Below, piece by piece: positions 7,748 to 17,923 of a stretch of 64,000 bases of DNA (position 1 is the stretch's first letter; each line of letters starts with the position of its first letter). The notes below the pieces were generated by a model. That model saw nothing but the letters and a program-made list of their open reading frames with translations, ran no database searches and had not been told where the DNA came from. Location: the NCBI RefSeq assembly GCF_030817495.1, contig NZ_JAUSZK010000001.1, positions 248,001 to 312,000 on the forward strand, written 5' to 3'. A program made the position numbers and the translations under genes. Source of the DNA: Streptomyces sp. V3I7. GTDB lineage: Bacteria > Actinomycetota > Actinomycetes > Streptomycetales > Streptomycetaceae.

Positions 7748-8494
7748 ATGCGGGCAGAGGTACGCCAAGTCGCCGACGGTACCTACCTGGTGCACGGCGG
7801 TCACACCAACTGGGTGATCCTCACGGACGGGGAGGCCGTCACGCTGGTGGACACCGGCTACCCCGGCGACCGGCCGGGGCTCCTCGATTCGCTGGCGGCG
7901 GTGGGCAGTTCGCCGGAGGCGGTCGCGGCCGTGCTCATCACCCACGCGCACAACGACCACCTCGGCTCGGCCGAGTACCTGCACCGGACGTACGGCACCC
8001 CGGTCTATCTGCACGAGGCCGAAGTCCCGCACGCGCGCCGCGAGTTCCTCCAGCAGGTGTCGGTGGGCGCGGTGCTGCGCAACATCTGGCGGCCGGGCAC
8101 CGTCCCGTGGCTGGCGCACGTGCTGCGCTCGGGCGGCACCGAGCAGCATCCGGTCACCGCGCCGGAGCCGTTCCCGAGCGAGGGCGAGCTCGATCTGCCG
8201 GGGCACCCCGTCCCGGTGCACACCCCGGGCCACACGGACGGGCACACCGTCTACCACCTGCCGGACCTGGGCATCGTCATCTCCGGCGACGCCCTGGTCA
8301 GCGGCCACGCCCTCTGCCGCATGGAGGGACCGCAACTGCTGCCCGACATGTTCCACCACGACCGCGCGCGGACGGTCGCCTCGCTGGAGCTGATCGCCCG
8401 CCTCGACGGCGACATCCTGCTCCCGGGCCACGGCCCCGTGCACCACGGCTCGGTACGCCGGGCCGCCGAGCGGGCGCGCGAACGGGCGGCCTGA
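7748..8494 (+). CDS. MBL-fold metallo-hydrolase
   Basis: This 248-residue protein has the metallo-beta-lactamase zinc motif THAHNDHLGS (HxHxDH), the later metal histidine in HTPGHTDGHT, the bridging Asp in ISGDALVSG and a terminal LLPGHGPV. This is a glyoxalase II/RNase-Z-like hydrolase fold acting on an unknown ester, thioester or lactone. A strong GGAGGCGGGGAG precedes the ATG at 7748. It follows the tetR stop by 61 bases on the same strand and could be cotranscribed with it. No signal peptide is visible, so it is probably cytosolic. Confidence 0.88.
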   Translation: MRAEVRQVADGTYLVHGGHTNWVILTDGEAVTLVDTGYPGDRPGLLDSLAAVGSSPEAVAAVLITHAHNDHLGSAEYLHRTYGTPVYLHEAEVPHARREFLQQVSVGAVLRNIWRPGTVPWLAHVLRSGGTEQHPVTAPEPFPSEGELDLPGHPVPVHTPGHTDGHTVYHLPDLGIVISGDALVSGHALCRMEGPQLLPDMFHHDRARTVASLELIARLDGDILLPGHGPVHHGSVRRAAERARERAA

Positions 8495-8525
8495 CGACAG
8501 CGGGCGGTCCCGGCGGCGACGGCCG

Positions 8526-9398
8526 TCAGTCGTGCGGGACCACGGCCACCGGGCAGTCAGCGTGGTGCAGCACCCCGTGGGCCACGGAGCCGATGCGGGC
8601 GCCGACCGCGGTGCGGTGGGCGCGGCGTCCGACGACCATCAGCTGGGCCCGTCCGGCCACCGACAGCAGCACCTGGCCCGCGCTGCCCATCTCCACGTGC
8701 TCGGCCACGCGCACGCCCGGGAACCGCTCCCGCCACGGCTTCAGCGCCTCGGCCAGGGCCCTCTTCTCGTACGGCTCCAGGCCGCCGGCCTCGTCGAGGA
8801 ACTTCAGCGAGCCCGGGCTGTAGGCGAAGACGGGCGGCAGGGTCCAGGCCCGTACGGCCCGGACACCCGCGCCACGGGCCGCCGCCGCCTCGAACGCGAA
8901 GCGCAGCGCGGCCGCGCTGTCCTGCGGGCTGCCCTGCTGTCCCACGACGATCTCCCGCCCGGCCGCCTCCCCCGCGGGCCGGTCCCCCGCCCGCACGAGG
9001 ACGACGGGCCGCGTGGCCTCGGCGATCACCTGCTGGCCGACGGAGCCGAGCAGGAACCCGACCACCGGCCCGTGCCCGCGCGAGCCGAGCACCAGCATCT
9101 CCGCGTCGGCGGCAGCGGTCACGAGCGACTCCACGACCGGCCCCTCGAGGACGTCGACGGACACCGCGAGTTCCGGATGGCGCTCGGTGACGGCGCGCGC
9201 CGCCCGCGTCACCACGTCCCGTGCCCACGCGCCCTGCGTCTCCCGGTCCGTCCCGCCGAACTCCTCGTACGGCTGGAACCGCCACGCGTGCACCAGGCGC
9301 AGGGGCAGCACCCGGCGTACGGCCTCCCGGGCCGCCCACGCCAGAGCGGCCACGCTCTCCTCCGTGCCGTCCACCCCTGCCGTGATCGGGCGTCTCAT
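8526..9398 (-). CDS. Universal stress protein, two tandem Usp domains
   Basis: The 290-residue protein contains two Usp domains of about 140 residues each. Both keep the nucleotide-binding glycine pattern, GSRGHGPVVGFLLGSVG in the first and VVGRRAHRTAVGARIGSVA in the second, so ATP binding is expected. Such proteins accumulate under hypoxia or stationary-phase stress. The ATG at 9398 was chosen over the much longer open frame because AAGGAGG lies just upstream and the Usp fold begins there (RRPITAGVDG). It ends 31 bases from the convergent MBL gene. Confidence 0.9.
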   Translation of the reverse strand: MRRPITAGVDGTEESVAALAWAAREAVRRVLPLRLVHAWRFQPYEEFGGTDRETQGAWARDVVTRAARAVTERHPELAVSVDVLEGPVVESLVTAAADAEMLVLGSRGHGPVVGFLLGSVGQQVIAEATRPVVLVRAGDRPAGEAAGREIVVGQQGSPQDSAAALRFAFEAAAARGAGVRAVRAWTLPPVFAYSPGSLKFLDEAGGLEPYEKRALAEALKPWRERFPGVRVAEHVEMGSAGQVLLSVAGRAQLMVVGRRAHRTAVGARIGSVAHGVLHHADCPVAVVPHD

Positions 9399-9522
9399 GT
9401 GTCCGGCCTCCTTCTGGCTCCGCTTCCAGGACCAGTCTTCACCAGGTGGGCCCCACCATGCGTGCCTGAGCGAAGCCGGGCGGACGCCCCTACGATGGAC
9501 CGCGGAGCGAGGAGGAGGCGCC

Positions 9523-9873
9523 ATGACCATCGACTCCGCGATCGACCCGAGCGTCCCGCCGAGCGGCAACGGCTGCGTGGAGTGCGACGCGACCGGCGGC
9601 TGGTGGTTCCACCTGCGGCGCTGTGCCCAGTGCGGGCACATCGGCTGCTGCGACAGCTCGCCGTCCAAGCACGCCACCGCCCACTACGAGGCCACCGGCC
9701 ACCGGGTGATGCGCAGCTTCGAGCCGGGCGAGGGCTGGTTCTGGGACTTCGACACGGGCGAGCTGTACACCGGCGGGCCCGAGCTGGCTCCCCCAGCCAG
9801 TCACCCCGCCGACCAGCCGGTCCCGGGGCCGGCGGGAAGGGTGCCGGAGAACTGGGCCGACACGATCCGCTGA
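9523..9873 (+). CDS. UBP-type zinc-finger domain protein
   Basis: This 116-residue protein has cysteine/histidine pairs spaced as in a ubiquitin-hydrolase-type (UBP) zinc finger: GCVECDATGGWW, RRCAQCGHIGCCD, then SKHATAHYEATGHRV. In bacteria these small stand-alone fingers are common in actinomycetes and have no assigned role. GGAGGAGG lies nine bases before the ATG. It is divergent from the universal stress protein gene. A tandem duplication covers its stop codon and a strong terminator follows. Confidence 0.85.
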   Translation: MTIDSAIDPSVPPSGNGCVECDATGGWWFHLRRCAQCGHIGCCDSSPSKHATAHYEATGHRVMRSFEPGEGWFWDFDTGELYTGGPELAPPASHPADQPVPGPAGRVPENWADTIR

Positions 9874-9905
9874 CGTCCCCGAGAGCCCGCTGACGTCCCG
9901 AGAGT
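9867..9905. repeat. Tandem 19/20-bp duplication across the UBP-gene stop codon
   Basis: CCGCTGACGTCCCCGAGAGC (9867-9886) is followed directly by CCGCTGACGTCCCGAGAGT (9887-9905). The functional stop TGA lies inside the first copy. Confidence 0.85.
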
Positions 9906-9914
9906 CCGAAGTCC

Positions 9915-9943
9915 GAACGCCCCGCCCACATGGCGGGGCGTTC
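9915..9943 (+). terminator. Strong hairpin terminator after the UBP gene
   Basis: GAACGCCCCGCC and GGCGGGGCGTTC form a perfect 12-bp stem with a five-base loop, 41 bases after the stop. Confidence 0.85.
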
Positions 9944-10012
9944 ATCTGTTCGCACCGGCTCCGCGGTTGACTCCACCGAGTGACGCGCGGATCGCCAACT
10001 GTGTGTCAGCTC

Positions 10013-11339
<1,327 letters not shown>

Positions 11340-11355
11340 TCGCGCCTCGTCGGCC

Positions 11356-11388
11356 GGGAAAGGGCGGTCCAACGGGCCGCCCTTTCCC
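11356..11388 (+). terminator. Hairpin terminator
   Basis: GGGAAAGGGCGGTCC pairs with GGGCCGCCCTTTCCC (one T-G wobble) around the loop AAC, 16 bases after the hydrolase stop. Confidence 0.85.
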
Positions 11389-11429
11389 CGATCTTGGCGG
11401 AACCAGGTACTCCGGGACAAGATGCCCGC

Positions 11430-12107
11430 ATGAAGGGTGATCTCTTTTCCAGTCAGCACATGGTCCAGCCGGCCGTCGAGCCGGGCCTGTCCGTCGAGAA
11501 CGCCAAGTGCCTCAAGTACACGGTGAACGGCGAGATGTTCGCCCGGCAGGGCGCGATGATCGCCTTCCGCGGCGATCTGCGGTTCGAGCGCAAGGGGCAG
11601 GGCGTCGGCGGCATGCTCAAGCGCGCGGTCACCGGCGAGGGGCTGCCCCTGATGACGGTGCGCGGGCAGGGCGAGGCGTGGTTCGCGTACGAGGCGCAGA
11701 ACTGCTTCGTCGTCGAGGTCGAGCGCGGCGACCAGTTCACCGTCAACGGCCGCAACGTGCTGTGCTTCGACGCCTCGCTGTCGTACGAGATAAGGACCGT
11801 CAAGGGCGCGGGTATCGCCGGGGGCGGCCTGTTCAACAGCGTCTTCACCGGGCACGGCAGCCTCGGTCTGGTCTGCGAGGGCAGCCCGCTCGTCATCCCC
11901 GTCTCGCCCCGGCAGCCGGTGTACGTCGACACGGACGCGGTGGTCGGCTGGACCTCCGCGCTGCAGACCTCGCTGCACCGGTCGCAGTCCATCGGCTCGA
12001 TGCTGCGCGGCGGTTCGGGGGAAGCGGTGCAGTTGATGCTCCAGGGCGACGGGTACGTCGTCGTGCGCCCGAGCGAGGCGACGCCGCAGAAGGCCCAACA
12101 GCACTGA
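11430..12107 (+). CDS. AIM24 family protein
   Basis: This 225-residue protein belongs to the AIM24/TerD-neighbour beta-roll family. Markers are the early KYTVNGEMFARQGAMIAFRG, the glycine-rich GAGIAGGGLFNSVFTGHG and the closing VVGWTSAL. It has no signal peptide or membrane segment. Bacterial members are often linked to stress or tellurite-resistance gene sets, but no precise role is known. The ATG at 11430 fits the family N-terminus (MKGDLFSSQHMVQPA); an ATG-free extension to 11394 is less likely. It stands alone between a terminator and the dehydratase gene. Confidence 0.82.
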   Translation: MKGDLFSSQHMVQPAVEPGLSVENAKCLKYTVNGEMFARQGAMIAFRGDLRFERKGQGVGGMLKRAVTGEGLPLMTVRGQGEAWFAYEAQNCFVVEVERGDQFTVNGRNVLCFDASLSYEIRTVKGAGIAGGGLFNSVFTGHGSLGLVCEGSPLVIPVSPRQPVYVDTDAVVGWTSALQTSLHRSQSIGSMLRGGSGEAVQLMLQGDGYVVVRPSEATPQKAQQH

Positions 12108-12194
12108 CGGACACGCGGTGTTGACCGTGGGACTCCACGGGTAGGGCTGCGAACGGCGCGGACTCCCACCCCCGCGCCGGAGGGGTGAACTGCC

Positions 12195-13154
12195 TTGATC
12201 GGCATCACGGACATCGAAGCCGCGGCGGAGCGCATCGCGGGACACGTCGTACGTACCCCGACCGTGCCGAGCCCCGGGCTGTCCGCTCTGCTCGGCGTCC
12301 CGGTCACCACGAAGCTCGAACTGCTCCAGCGCACCGGCTCGTTCAAGGCGCGCGGGGCGACGGCGAAGCTGCTGTCGCTCAGTGACGCCGAGCGGGCCGC
12401 GGGTGTGGTGGCGATGAGCGGCGGCAATCACGGGGTCGCCGTCGCGACGATGGCGGCCGCGCTGGAGGTGAAGGCGATGGTCGTCATGCCCCGTACGGCG
12501 CCCGCGCGTTCCATCCAGGCCGCACAGGACGCCGGGGCGTCGGTGCAGTTGACCGACGACATGGCGGGCGCCTTCGACCTGGTGACCCGGCTGCGGGACG
12601 AGGGGCTGACACTGGTCCACCCCTTCGACGATCCGGTGGTGATCGCCGCGCAGGGCACCGTGGGTCTGGAACTCACCGATGACGCCGATGAGTTGACGGA
12701 CGTCCTCGTCAGCGTCGGCGGTGGTGGCCTGATCGCCGGTGTGGCCGCCGCGCTGCGTGCCCGCCGCCCGGGGGTGCGGGTGTGGGGCGTGGAGCCGGAG
12801 GGCGCGCAGGCCATGGCGGCGGCGCTGGCGGCGGGCGGCCCGGTTCCGGTCGAGGTGTCGTCGATCGTCACCACGCTGAGCGCCCCGTCCGTGTCCCGGC
12901 TGACGTACGACCATGCGTCCGCGCTGGTCACCGAGGTTCTCACGGTCTCCGACCGGGAGGCCGTACGCGGCTGCCTGGACCTCGCCGACCACGCCAAGGT
13001 GTGGGCGGAGCCCGCCGCCGGCTGTCTGCTGCCCGCGGCCCGGCGGGTTCTGGAGCGGGTGGGCGAGAGGGCACGGCTCGGGCTGGTGGTGTGCGGGGGC
13101 AACGCGACGCCTCGCGAAGTCGCGGGCTGGACGGAGCGGTTCGGGCTGAGCTGA
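12195..13154 (+). CDS. PLP-dependent threonine/serine dehydratase family protein
   Basis: This 319-residue fold-type II PLP enzyme has the Schiff-base lysine in GSFKARGA near residue 51, the substrate-binding loop SGGNHG near 75 and the phosphate-binding glycine run SVGGGGLIAG near 177. Length and lack of an ACT domain match catabolic threonine/serine dehydratases or serine racemase-like enzymes, which deaminate hydroxy-amino acids to keto acids. The start is a TTG at 12195 preceded by GGAGGGG at a suitable distance. A 14-bp tandem duplication covers the stop codon. Confidence 0.85.
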   Translation: MIGITDIEAAAERIAGHVVRTPTVPSPGLSALLGVPVTTKLELLQRTGSFKARGATAKLLSLSDAERAAGVVAMSGGNHGVAVATMAAALEVKAMVVMPRTAPARSIQAAQDAGASVQLTDDMAGAFDLVTRLRDEGLTLVHPFDDPVVIAAQGTVGLELTDDADELTDVLVSVGGGGLIAGVAAALRARRPGVRVWGVEPEGAQAMAAALAAGGPVPVEVSSIVTTLSAPSVSRLTYDHASALVTEVLTVSDREAVRGCLDLADHAKVWAEPAAGCLLPAARRVLERVGERARLGLVVCGGNATPREVAGWTERFGLS

Positions 13155-13169
13155 GCGGGCTGAGCTGAC
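13142..13169. repeat. 14-bp tandem duplication across the dehydratase stop codon
   Basis: CGGGCTGAGCTGAG is followed by CGGGCTGAGCTGAC; the stop TGA at 13152-13154 is in the first copy. Confidence 0.85.
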
Positions 13170-13297
13170 CGGCCGACGGCGTGCCGGCCACCTGAAAAGC
13201 CAGGCACTTTCAGGGAGTTGGGAATCCGTTGAACACACTGCGTGGCGTCCCGCGTACTTCCGGGAAGGCAACGGCAGCGTTTCAGCGAGGGATGGTC

Positions 13298-14881
13298 ATG
13301 ACCGAGGCGCACGTCTCCGCACACGAGTGGGTCGCCGGACGCTACCGACTGCTGGAAGTCGTCCACCGCGAGACGAACCGGGTGTGCTGGCGTGCCGAGG
13401 ACGTCCACGCGCGGCGGCCGCGGCTGCTGACCGGGATCACGCTGCCCGGCCGCGCGGCGGGCGACACCGGACACCGGACCGTCGCCCGCCTCGTGCGCGC
13501 CGGCGAGGTGCTGGGGCTGCTGCGGCCGGGCCGGGTGGCCACGCTGATCGACGCGGTCGAGGAGGCGGGCACGCTGTGGACCGTCGCGGACTGGATCGAC
13601 GGCACCCCGCTCGGTCAACTCCTCGCCGAGCAGGGCGCGTTCCACTACGTCCGCGCGGCCCGGATCGGCCTCGAACTGCTCGACGTGCTGGAGGCCGCGC
13701 ACGCCGAGGGCCTCACCCATGGCGAACTCAGTCCCGGCCAGGTGTTCGTCCGCCCCGAAGGCCCGCTCGTCGTCGCCGGGTTCGGGCTGGCCGGGGCGAC
13801 CCTCGCGCCGCGGGTGACGGCGCCGTCGTACGCCTCGCCCGAGCAGGCCCGGGACGAACGCCTCGGTCCCGCCGCGGACTTGTGGGCGCTCGGCGCGATC
13901 CTCTACACGATGGTCGAGGGGCGCCCGCCGTTCCGTGACCGGGGCCGGCTCGACGCGACCCTGAAGGGCGTGGACCGGCTGCCGCTGCGCACCCCGCTGC
14001 GCGCCGGTCCGCTGACGCAGACCGTGCAGGGGCTGCTGCGCAAGAACCCCCGGGAGCGGCTGACCCGCCCGGTGGTGCGCGACGCCCTGCACCGGGTGCT
14101 GACGGACGACGCGGCGGCCGGCTCGCGGGGCGCCTGCGCGCTGCCCCGGCTGCGCGTGGCCTACGCCGGTGCCCTGAACCTCGGGCGCCGCTGGAGCCGG
14201 CGGACCATGGTGGCCGGGACCGTGCTGGCCGTCGTCACCGTGTCGGTGGCCGTCCTCGCCGCCACCCAGGGGCTGCCCGGGTCCGACACGACAGCGAGCC
14301 CGCCCCCTCGCCCGCCCGCCACGGCCGGCCCGCCCGGCAGCGCCCCGACGGCCCGCCCCTCCCTCTCGCGCTCGCCCTCGCCCTCGCCCTCCGCCTCCCG
14401 CTCCGCCTCCGCGCTACCGGCCGGCTTCCGCCGCTACACCGCCCCGGAGGGCTTCTCCCTCGCCCTCCCCGCCGACTGGCGGCGCATCCGCACCGCCCGC
14501 GACGACGACGCCTATCGCGTCACGTTCGGGCCGGACGGGGGCGACGCGCCCCTCCTCGCGGTCACCTACAGCGAGAGCCTCGGGCCGGACCCGGTCGCCG
14601 TGTGGCGGGACGACGTCCAACCGGCGCTGGAGCGGCTCGACGGCTTCCGGCGGATCGGGGGGATCGACGCGACGACGTACCAGGGGAACCGGGCCGCCGA
14701 CATGGCCTGGCTCTCGGGGACCGGGGACGACCGCGTGCGCACCTTCGGGCGCGGCTTCCTGATCGGCGGCCGGCGCGGCTACTCCCTGCGCTTCACGACC
14801 CCGGCCGACGCCTGGAACGACGCCGGCAGCCGGCTCACGCTGAAGACCGTCCTCGCCACGTTCCGGGCGCCGGCTGTCTGA
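13298..14881 (+). CDS. Membrane pseudokinase with extracytoplasmic C-terminal domain
   Basis: The 527-residue protein has a cytoplasmic Hanks-type kinase fold (about residues 10-260), one transmembrane helix (MVAGTVLAVVTVSVAVLAA), a Pro/Ser-rich linker and a globular outer domain of about 150 residues. The kinase fold keeps late landmarks such as SYASPEQARD and ADLWALGAILYTMVEGRPPF. Catalytic positions are gone: the HRD loop reads THGELSPGQV, the DFG is GFG, and no VAIK lysine or glycine loop is visible. It is therefore probably a scaffold or sensor rather than an active Ser/Thr kinase. GCGAGGG precedes the ATG at 13298; an ATG at 13292 and a TTG at 13229 are alternatives. Confidence 0.82.
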   Translation: MTEAHVSAHEWVAGRYRLLEVVHRETNRVCWRAEDVHARRPRLLTGITLPGRAAGDTGHRTVARLVRAGEVLGLLRPGRVATLIDAVEEAGTLWTVADWIDGTPLGQLLAEQGAFHYVRAARIGLELLDVLEAAHAEGLTHGELSPGQVFVRPEGPLVVAGFGLAGATLAPRVTAPSYASPEQARDERLGPAADLWALGAILYTMVEGRPPFRDRGRLDATLKGVDRLPLRTPLRAGPLTQTVQGLLRKNPRERLTRPVVRDALHRVLTDDAAAGSRGACALPRLRVAYAGALNLGRRWSRRTMVAGTVLAVVTVSVAVLAATQGLPGSDTTASPPPRPPATAGPPGSAPTARPSLSRSPSPSPSASRSASALPAGFRRYTAPEGFSLALPADWRRIRTARDDDAYRVTFGPDGGDAPLLAVTYSESLGPDPVAVWRDDVQPALERLDGFRRIGGIDATTYQGNRAADMAWLSGTGDDRVRTFGRGFLIGGRRGYSLRFTTPADAWNDAGSRLTLKTVLATFRAPAV

Positions 14882-14973
14882 GAGCGGCGCATCGGCACGG
14901 GCTGAGTAGCCGTACTCATGCCGCCGCTCCGGCGCGCCCCCATCATGGGCCTCCCCACCACAAGGAGCCCGCC

Positions 14974-15633
14974 ATGACGACAGTCCCCCCGGCCCCGCGC
15001 CGAGCCCCGCGCCCGACCGTGCCCGTCCTGGCGGCCGGGGTGGTGGTCGTGGGGACGGCCGTGTCGGCTTGGGGTGTGCGGGATCGTACGACCTGGTTCC
15101 TGGAGACGATGTGGGTGCTGATCGGGCTGCCGCTGATCGTCGTGACCTGGCGCCGGTTCCCGCTCACCGGGCTGCTGTGCGGACTGCTGGCGGCGCACGC
15201 GCTGGTGCTCGCGGTGGGCGGCCATTACACCTACGCGCGGGTGCCGTTGGGCGACTGGGTGCGCGACACGTTCGGCCTGGACCGCAATCCGTACGACCGC
15301 TTCGGCCACCTGATGCAGGGCTTCGTCCCGGCGATCCTGGTGCGGGAGCTGCTCAGCCGCACCTCGCCGCTGCGCGGCAGCCGCTGGCTGGCGCCGCTGA
15401 CCGTGTGCGCCTGCCTCGCCTTCAGCGCGTGCTTCGAGCTGCTGGAGTGGGCCGCGGCCGTGATCGGCGGGCACGGCGCGGACGCCTTCCTCGCCACTCA
15501 GGGCGACGTCTGGGACACCCAGTGGGACATGTTCTGTGCCCTGGTCGGGGCGGTCCTGTCACTCCTGCTGCTCAGCCGGGTGCACGACCGGCAGCTCGCT
15601 GCGCTGGGGGGCGCGGCTCAGCGCCGCATGTGA
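14974..15633 (+). CDS. DUF2238 (YjdF-like) membrane protein
   Basis: The 219-residue integral membrane protein has about six hydrophobic segments and the family signature NPYDRFGHLMQGFVPA near residue 107, followed by FSACFELLEWAAA and GDVWDTQWDMFCALVGA. DUF2238 proteins are widespread and uncharacterised. AAGGAG precedes the ATG by nine bases. Its 3' end overlaps the convergent DUF6328 gene by 16 bases. Confidence 0.85.
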   Translation: MTTVPPAPRRAPRPTVPVLAAGVVVVGTAVSAWGVRDRTTWFLETMWVLIGLPLIVVTWRRFPLTGLLCGLLAAHALVLAVGGHYTYARVPLGDWVRDTFGLDRNPYDRFGHLMQGFVPAILVRELLSRTSPLRGSRWLAPLTVCACLAFSACFELLEWAAAVIGGHGADAFLATQGDVWDTQWDMFCALVGAVLSLLLLSRVHDRQLAALGGAAQRRM

Positions 15634-16103
15634 CCGCGCCGGGCCCACAGGGGCACCAGGTACCAGCACACCAGGTACCAGACGACGACGATCGCGACGA
15701 TCCACGGTACGAAGCCGTCGTGGGTGGCCACCCGGAGCACCAGCAGCAGTGAGGCGGTCATGGTGGCGAGCAGCAGGGCGAGTCCGACGAAGGTCATCCG
15801 GGACGCCCAGCGCACCGCGTAGGGCTTCACGCGCCGTCCGGAGACCATCCGGTGCAGGGACACCGGGCCGACGAGGGCGCCGGTCGCGGACGCGCCGAGG
15901 ACGACGGTCACGATGTAGATGATCTGGTCGCTGCGGGCCAGGTCGTCGTACTTCGGGGTGAAGACGACGGTCAGCAGGAAGCCGAACAGGATCTGTACTC
16001 CGGTCTGGGCGACGCGGACCTCCTGGATCAGCTCGCCCCACATGCGGTCGGCCCGCTCCTCCACGGACTCGTCGCGCCCCGTGCGTCTCACCGGCTCCGT
16101 CAT
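15618..16103 (-). CDS. DUF6328 family membrane protein
   Basis: This 161-residue protein has an acidic/basic cytoplasmic head (RDESVEERADRMWGELIQEV), then four hydrophobic helices, including QTGVQILFGFLLTVVF and IVAIVVVWYLVCWYLVP. This is the layout of the actinobacterial DUF6328 family, whose role is unknown. It is convergent with and slightly overlapping the DUF2238 gene. Confidence 0.75.
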   Translation of the reverse strand: MTEPVRRTGRDESVEERADRMWGELIQEVRVAQTGVQILFGFLLTVVFTPKYDDLARSDQIIYIVTVVLGASATGALVGPVSLHRMVSGRRVKPYAVRWASRMTFVGLALLLATMTASLLLVLRVATHDGFVPWIVAIVVVWYLVCWYLVPLWARRGHMRR

Positions 16104-16154
16104 GCAGTGTCGGATAACCCTCCCGGCGGCCGTTCAAACGGCCCGGTGCGGCCA

Positions 16155-16185
16155 CCGGGAGCGGCGGGGGCTCCGCCGCTCCCGG
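16155..16185 (-). terminator. Terminator of the aldo/keto reductase gene
   Basis: CCGGGAGCGGCGG and CCGCCGCTCCCGG form a perfect 13-bp stem around GGGCT, 11 bases beyond the stop of the minus-strand reductase gene. Confidence 0.8.
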
Positions 16186-16196
16186 CCGCCCCCGCT

Positions 16197-17180
16197 CTAC
16201 CAGCGGCTCTCGACCTGGTCCTTGATCCGGCGGTCGTAGAGGCCCCGGACGGCGTCGAGCGTCCCGTCCGTGAGCGGCGGCAGGCCGGCAGCGGCCGCGT
16301 TGGCGCGGGCCTGCTCCGCGGTGCGGGCGCCGGGGATCACGGTGGTGACGCCGGGCTGCTCGATGATCCAGCGCAGGGCGAGCTGGGCCGGGGTGCAGCC
16401 CTCGGGGGCGAGGGCGGCGAACTTCGCGGCCGCCTCGACGCCGGTGCTGTAGTCGACGCCGGAGAAGGTCTCGCCCTGGTCGAAGGCCTCGCCGTGCCGG
16501 TTGAACGTGCGGTGGTCGTCGGGGGCGAAGACCGTGTCCTTGGTGTACCGGCCAGAGAGCAGGCCCGAGGCCAGCGGCACGCGGGCGATGATGCCGACGC
16601 CCGCCTCACGGGCGGCCGGGAGCACCTCGCGCAGGGGCTTCATGCGGAAGGGGTTGAGGATGATCTGCACGCTGGCCACGTTCGGCCGGGCGATCGCGGT
16701 GAGCGCCTCGGCGCAGGTCTCCACGCTCACGCCGTACGCCGCGATGCGCTCCTCCTCGACCAGGGTGTCGAGGGCGTCGTAGACCGCGTCGGACGAGTAC
16801 ACCGGCGTCGGCGGGCAGTGCAGCTGGACCAGGTCGATCCGCTCGACACCGAGATTGCGGCGCGAACGGTCGTTCCAGGCGCGGAAGTTGTCGAGGACGT
16901 AGTTCTCCGGGAGCTGGTCGGCCCGGCGCCCCATCTTGGTGGCCACCAGCACCTCGAGCTCCGGCCTGCCGCGCAGGAAGGCGCCGATGGTCTGCTCGCT
17001 GCGCCCGTCGCCGTACACGTCGGCGGTGTCGAAGAACGTCACTCCGGCCTCGGCCGCGGCCTCCAGCACGGCGAGAGCCTGCTTCTCCTCGACATCGCCC
17101 CAGTCGGCGCCGAGCTGCCAGGTGCCGAGGCCCACGACCGATGCCCGCTGCCCCGACCTGTCGATAACACGTTCGTCCAT
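16197..17180 (-). CDS. Aldo/keto reductase
   Basis: The 327-residue NADPH-dependent oxidoreductase has the AKR TIM-barrel landmarks: GLGTWQLGADWG near residue 17, the catalytic Asp in FFDTADVYGDGRSE (with Tyr four residues on), Lys in VATKMGRR and His in VQLHCPP. The C-terminal part keeps RWIIEQPGVTTVIPGA, the coenzyme-binding strand. Substrate is not evident. It is flanked on both sides by strong hairpin terminators, so it is likely transcribed alone. Confidence 0.9.
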   Translation of the reverse strand: MDERVIDRSGQRASVVGLGTWQLGADWGDVEEKQALAVLEAAAEAGVTFFDTADVYGDGRSEQTIGAFLRGRPELEVLVATKMGRRADQLPENYVLDNFRAWNDRSRRNLGVERIDLVQLHCPPTPVYSSDAVYDALDTLVEEERIAAYGVSVETCAEALTAIARPNVASVQIILNPFRMKPLREVLPAAREAGVGIIARVPLASGLLSGRYTKDTVFAPDDHRTFNRHGEAFDQGETFSGVDYSTGVEAAAKFAALAPEGCTPAQLALRWIIEQPGVTTVIPGARTAEQARANAAAAGLPPLTDGTLDAVRGLYDRRIKDQVESRW

Positions 17181-17241
17181 GCCGGTCAGTCTGTCATCCC
17201 ACGCCGACGGTTCCTCAATGGCCGGCCAGGGGACGACGAGG

Positions 17242-17278
17242 GCCGTCCGGCCGGGCGCCGCGCACCCGGCCGGACGGC
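17242..17278 (-). terminator. Terminator of the small VOC gene
   Basis: GCCGTCCGGCCGGG and CCCGGCCGGACGGC form a perfect 14-bp stem with a nine-base loop, 17 bases beyond the stop of the VOC gene. Confidence 0.8.
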
Positions 17279-17295
17279 TCTCCCGGCTACCGGTG

Positions 17296-17670
17296 TTACA
17301 GGTAGGGGCGGGTGATCAGCTCGATCGCGTGACCGGACGGGTCCTTGAAGTAGACGCCCCGGCCGCCGTGTTCGTCGTTGGTCTCGCCGGGGCGCCGCAT
17401 CTGCGGATCGGCCCAGTGCTCGATGCCGCCGTCGCACAGGCGCCGGTACGCCCGGTCGAACAGCTCGTCGTCGATCAGGAACGCGTAGTGCTGCATCTGG
17501 ATGTCGACCGGCGGCTCGGCGAACTGCAGCAGCACGCCGTCGTGGAGCTGGATGTTGGTGAACGGGCCCCAGGACGGCGCCTCGGGAAGTTCCAGCAGGT
17601 CCCGGAAGAACCGGGCGGACTCGTCACGGTCCTTGGCGGCGATGATGGTGTGGTTGAAGCTCACGGGCAT
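17296..17670 (-). CDS. VOC family (glyoxalase-like) protein
   Basis: This 124-residue single-domain vicinal-oxygen-chelate protein starts SFNHTIIAAKDRDESARFF, with the first metal-type His, and ends GVYFKDPSGHAIELITRPYL, the family's terminal strand with Glu. VOC proteins bind a divalent metal and act as lyases, dioxygenases or resistance proteins; the role here is unknown. GAGGA precedes the ATG at 17670. It is monocistronic, judging by the terminator downstream. Confidence 0.87.
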   Translation of the reverse strand: MPVSFNHTIIAAKDRDESARFFRDLLELPEAPSWGPFTNIQLHDGVLLQFAEPPVDIQMQHYAFLIDDELFDRAYRRLCDGGIEHWADPQMRRPGETNDEHGGRGVYFKDPSGHAIELITRPYL

Positions 17671-17923
17671 ACGGATTTCCTCGCTGTCGCTCGGCACGGA
17701 GAACGGGTTCGCGGTGCACGAGCGCGGGGAGGTCCGCGTGACGACGGGCGGGGGTGGCTGGAGCTCACCCACCGTGCGGTCAGCCCTCCACCGGATGACC
17801 GATCCGTGAATGGCGTGGCGCCGGTCCGGTGTTCACGTCGGGTGACCTTACCGGACGGGCCCGGCCGTCACAACGGCCGGGCGATCTCCCGTCCGCCGAG
17901 GCTCACTTGCCGTGTCGGAAGAG

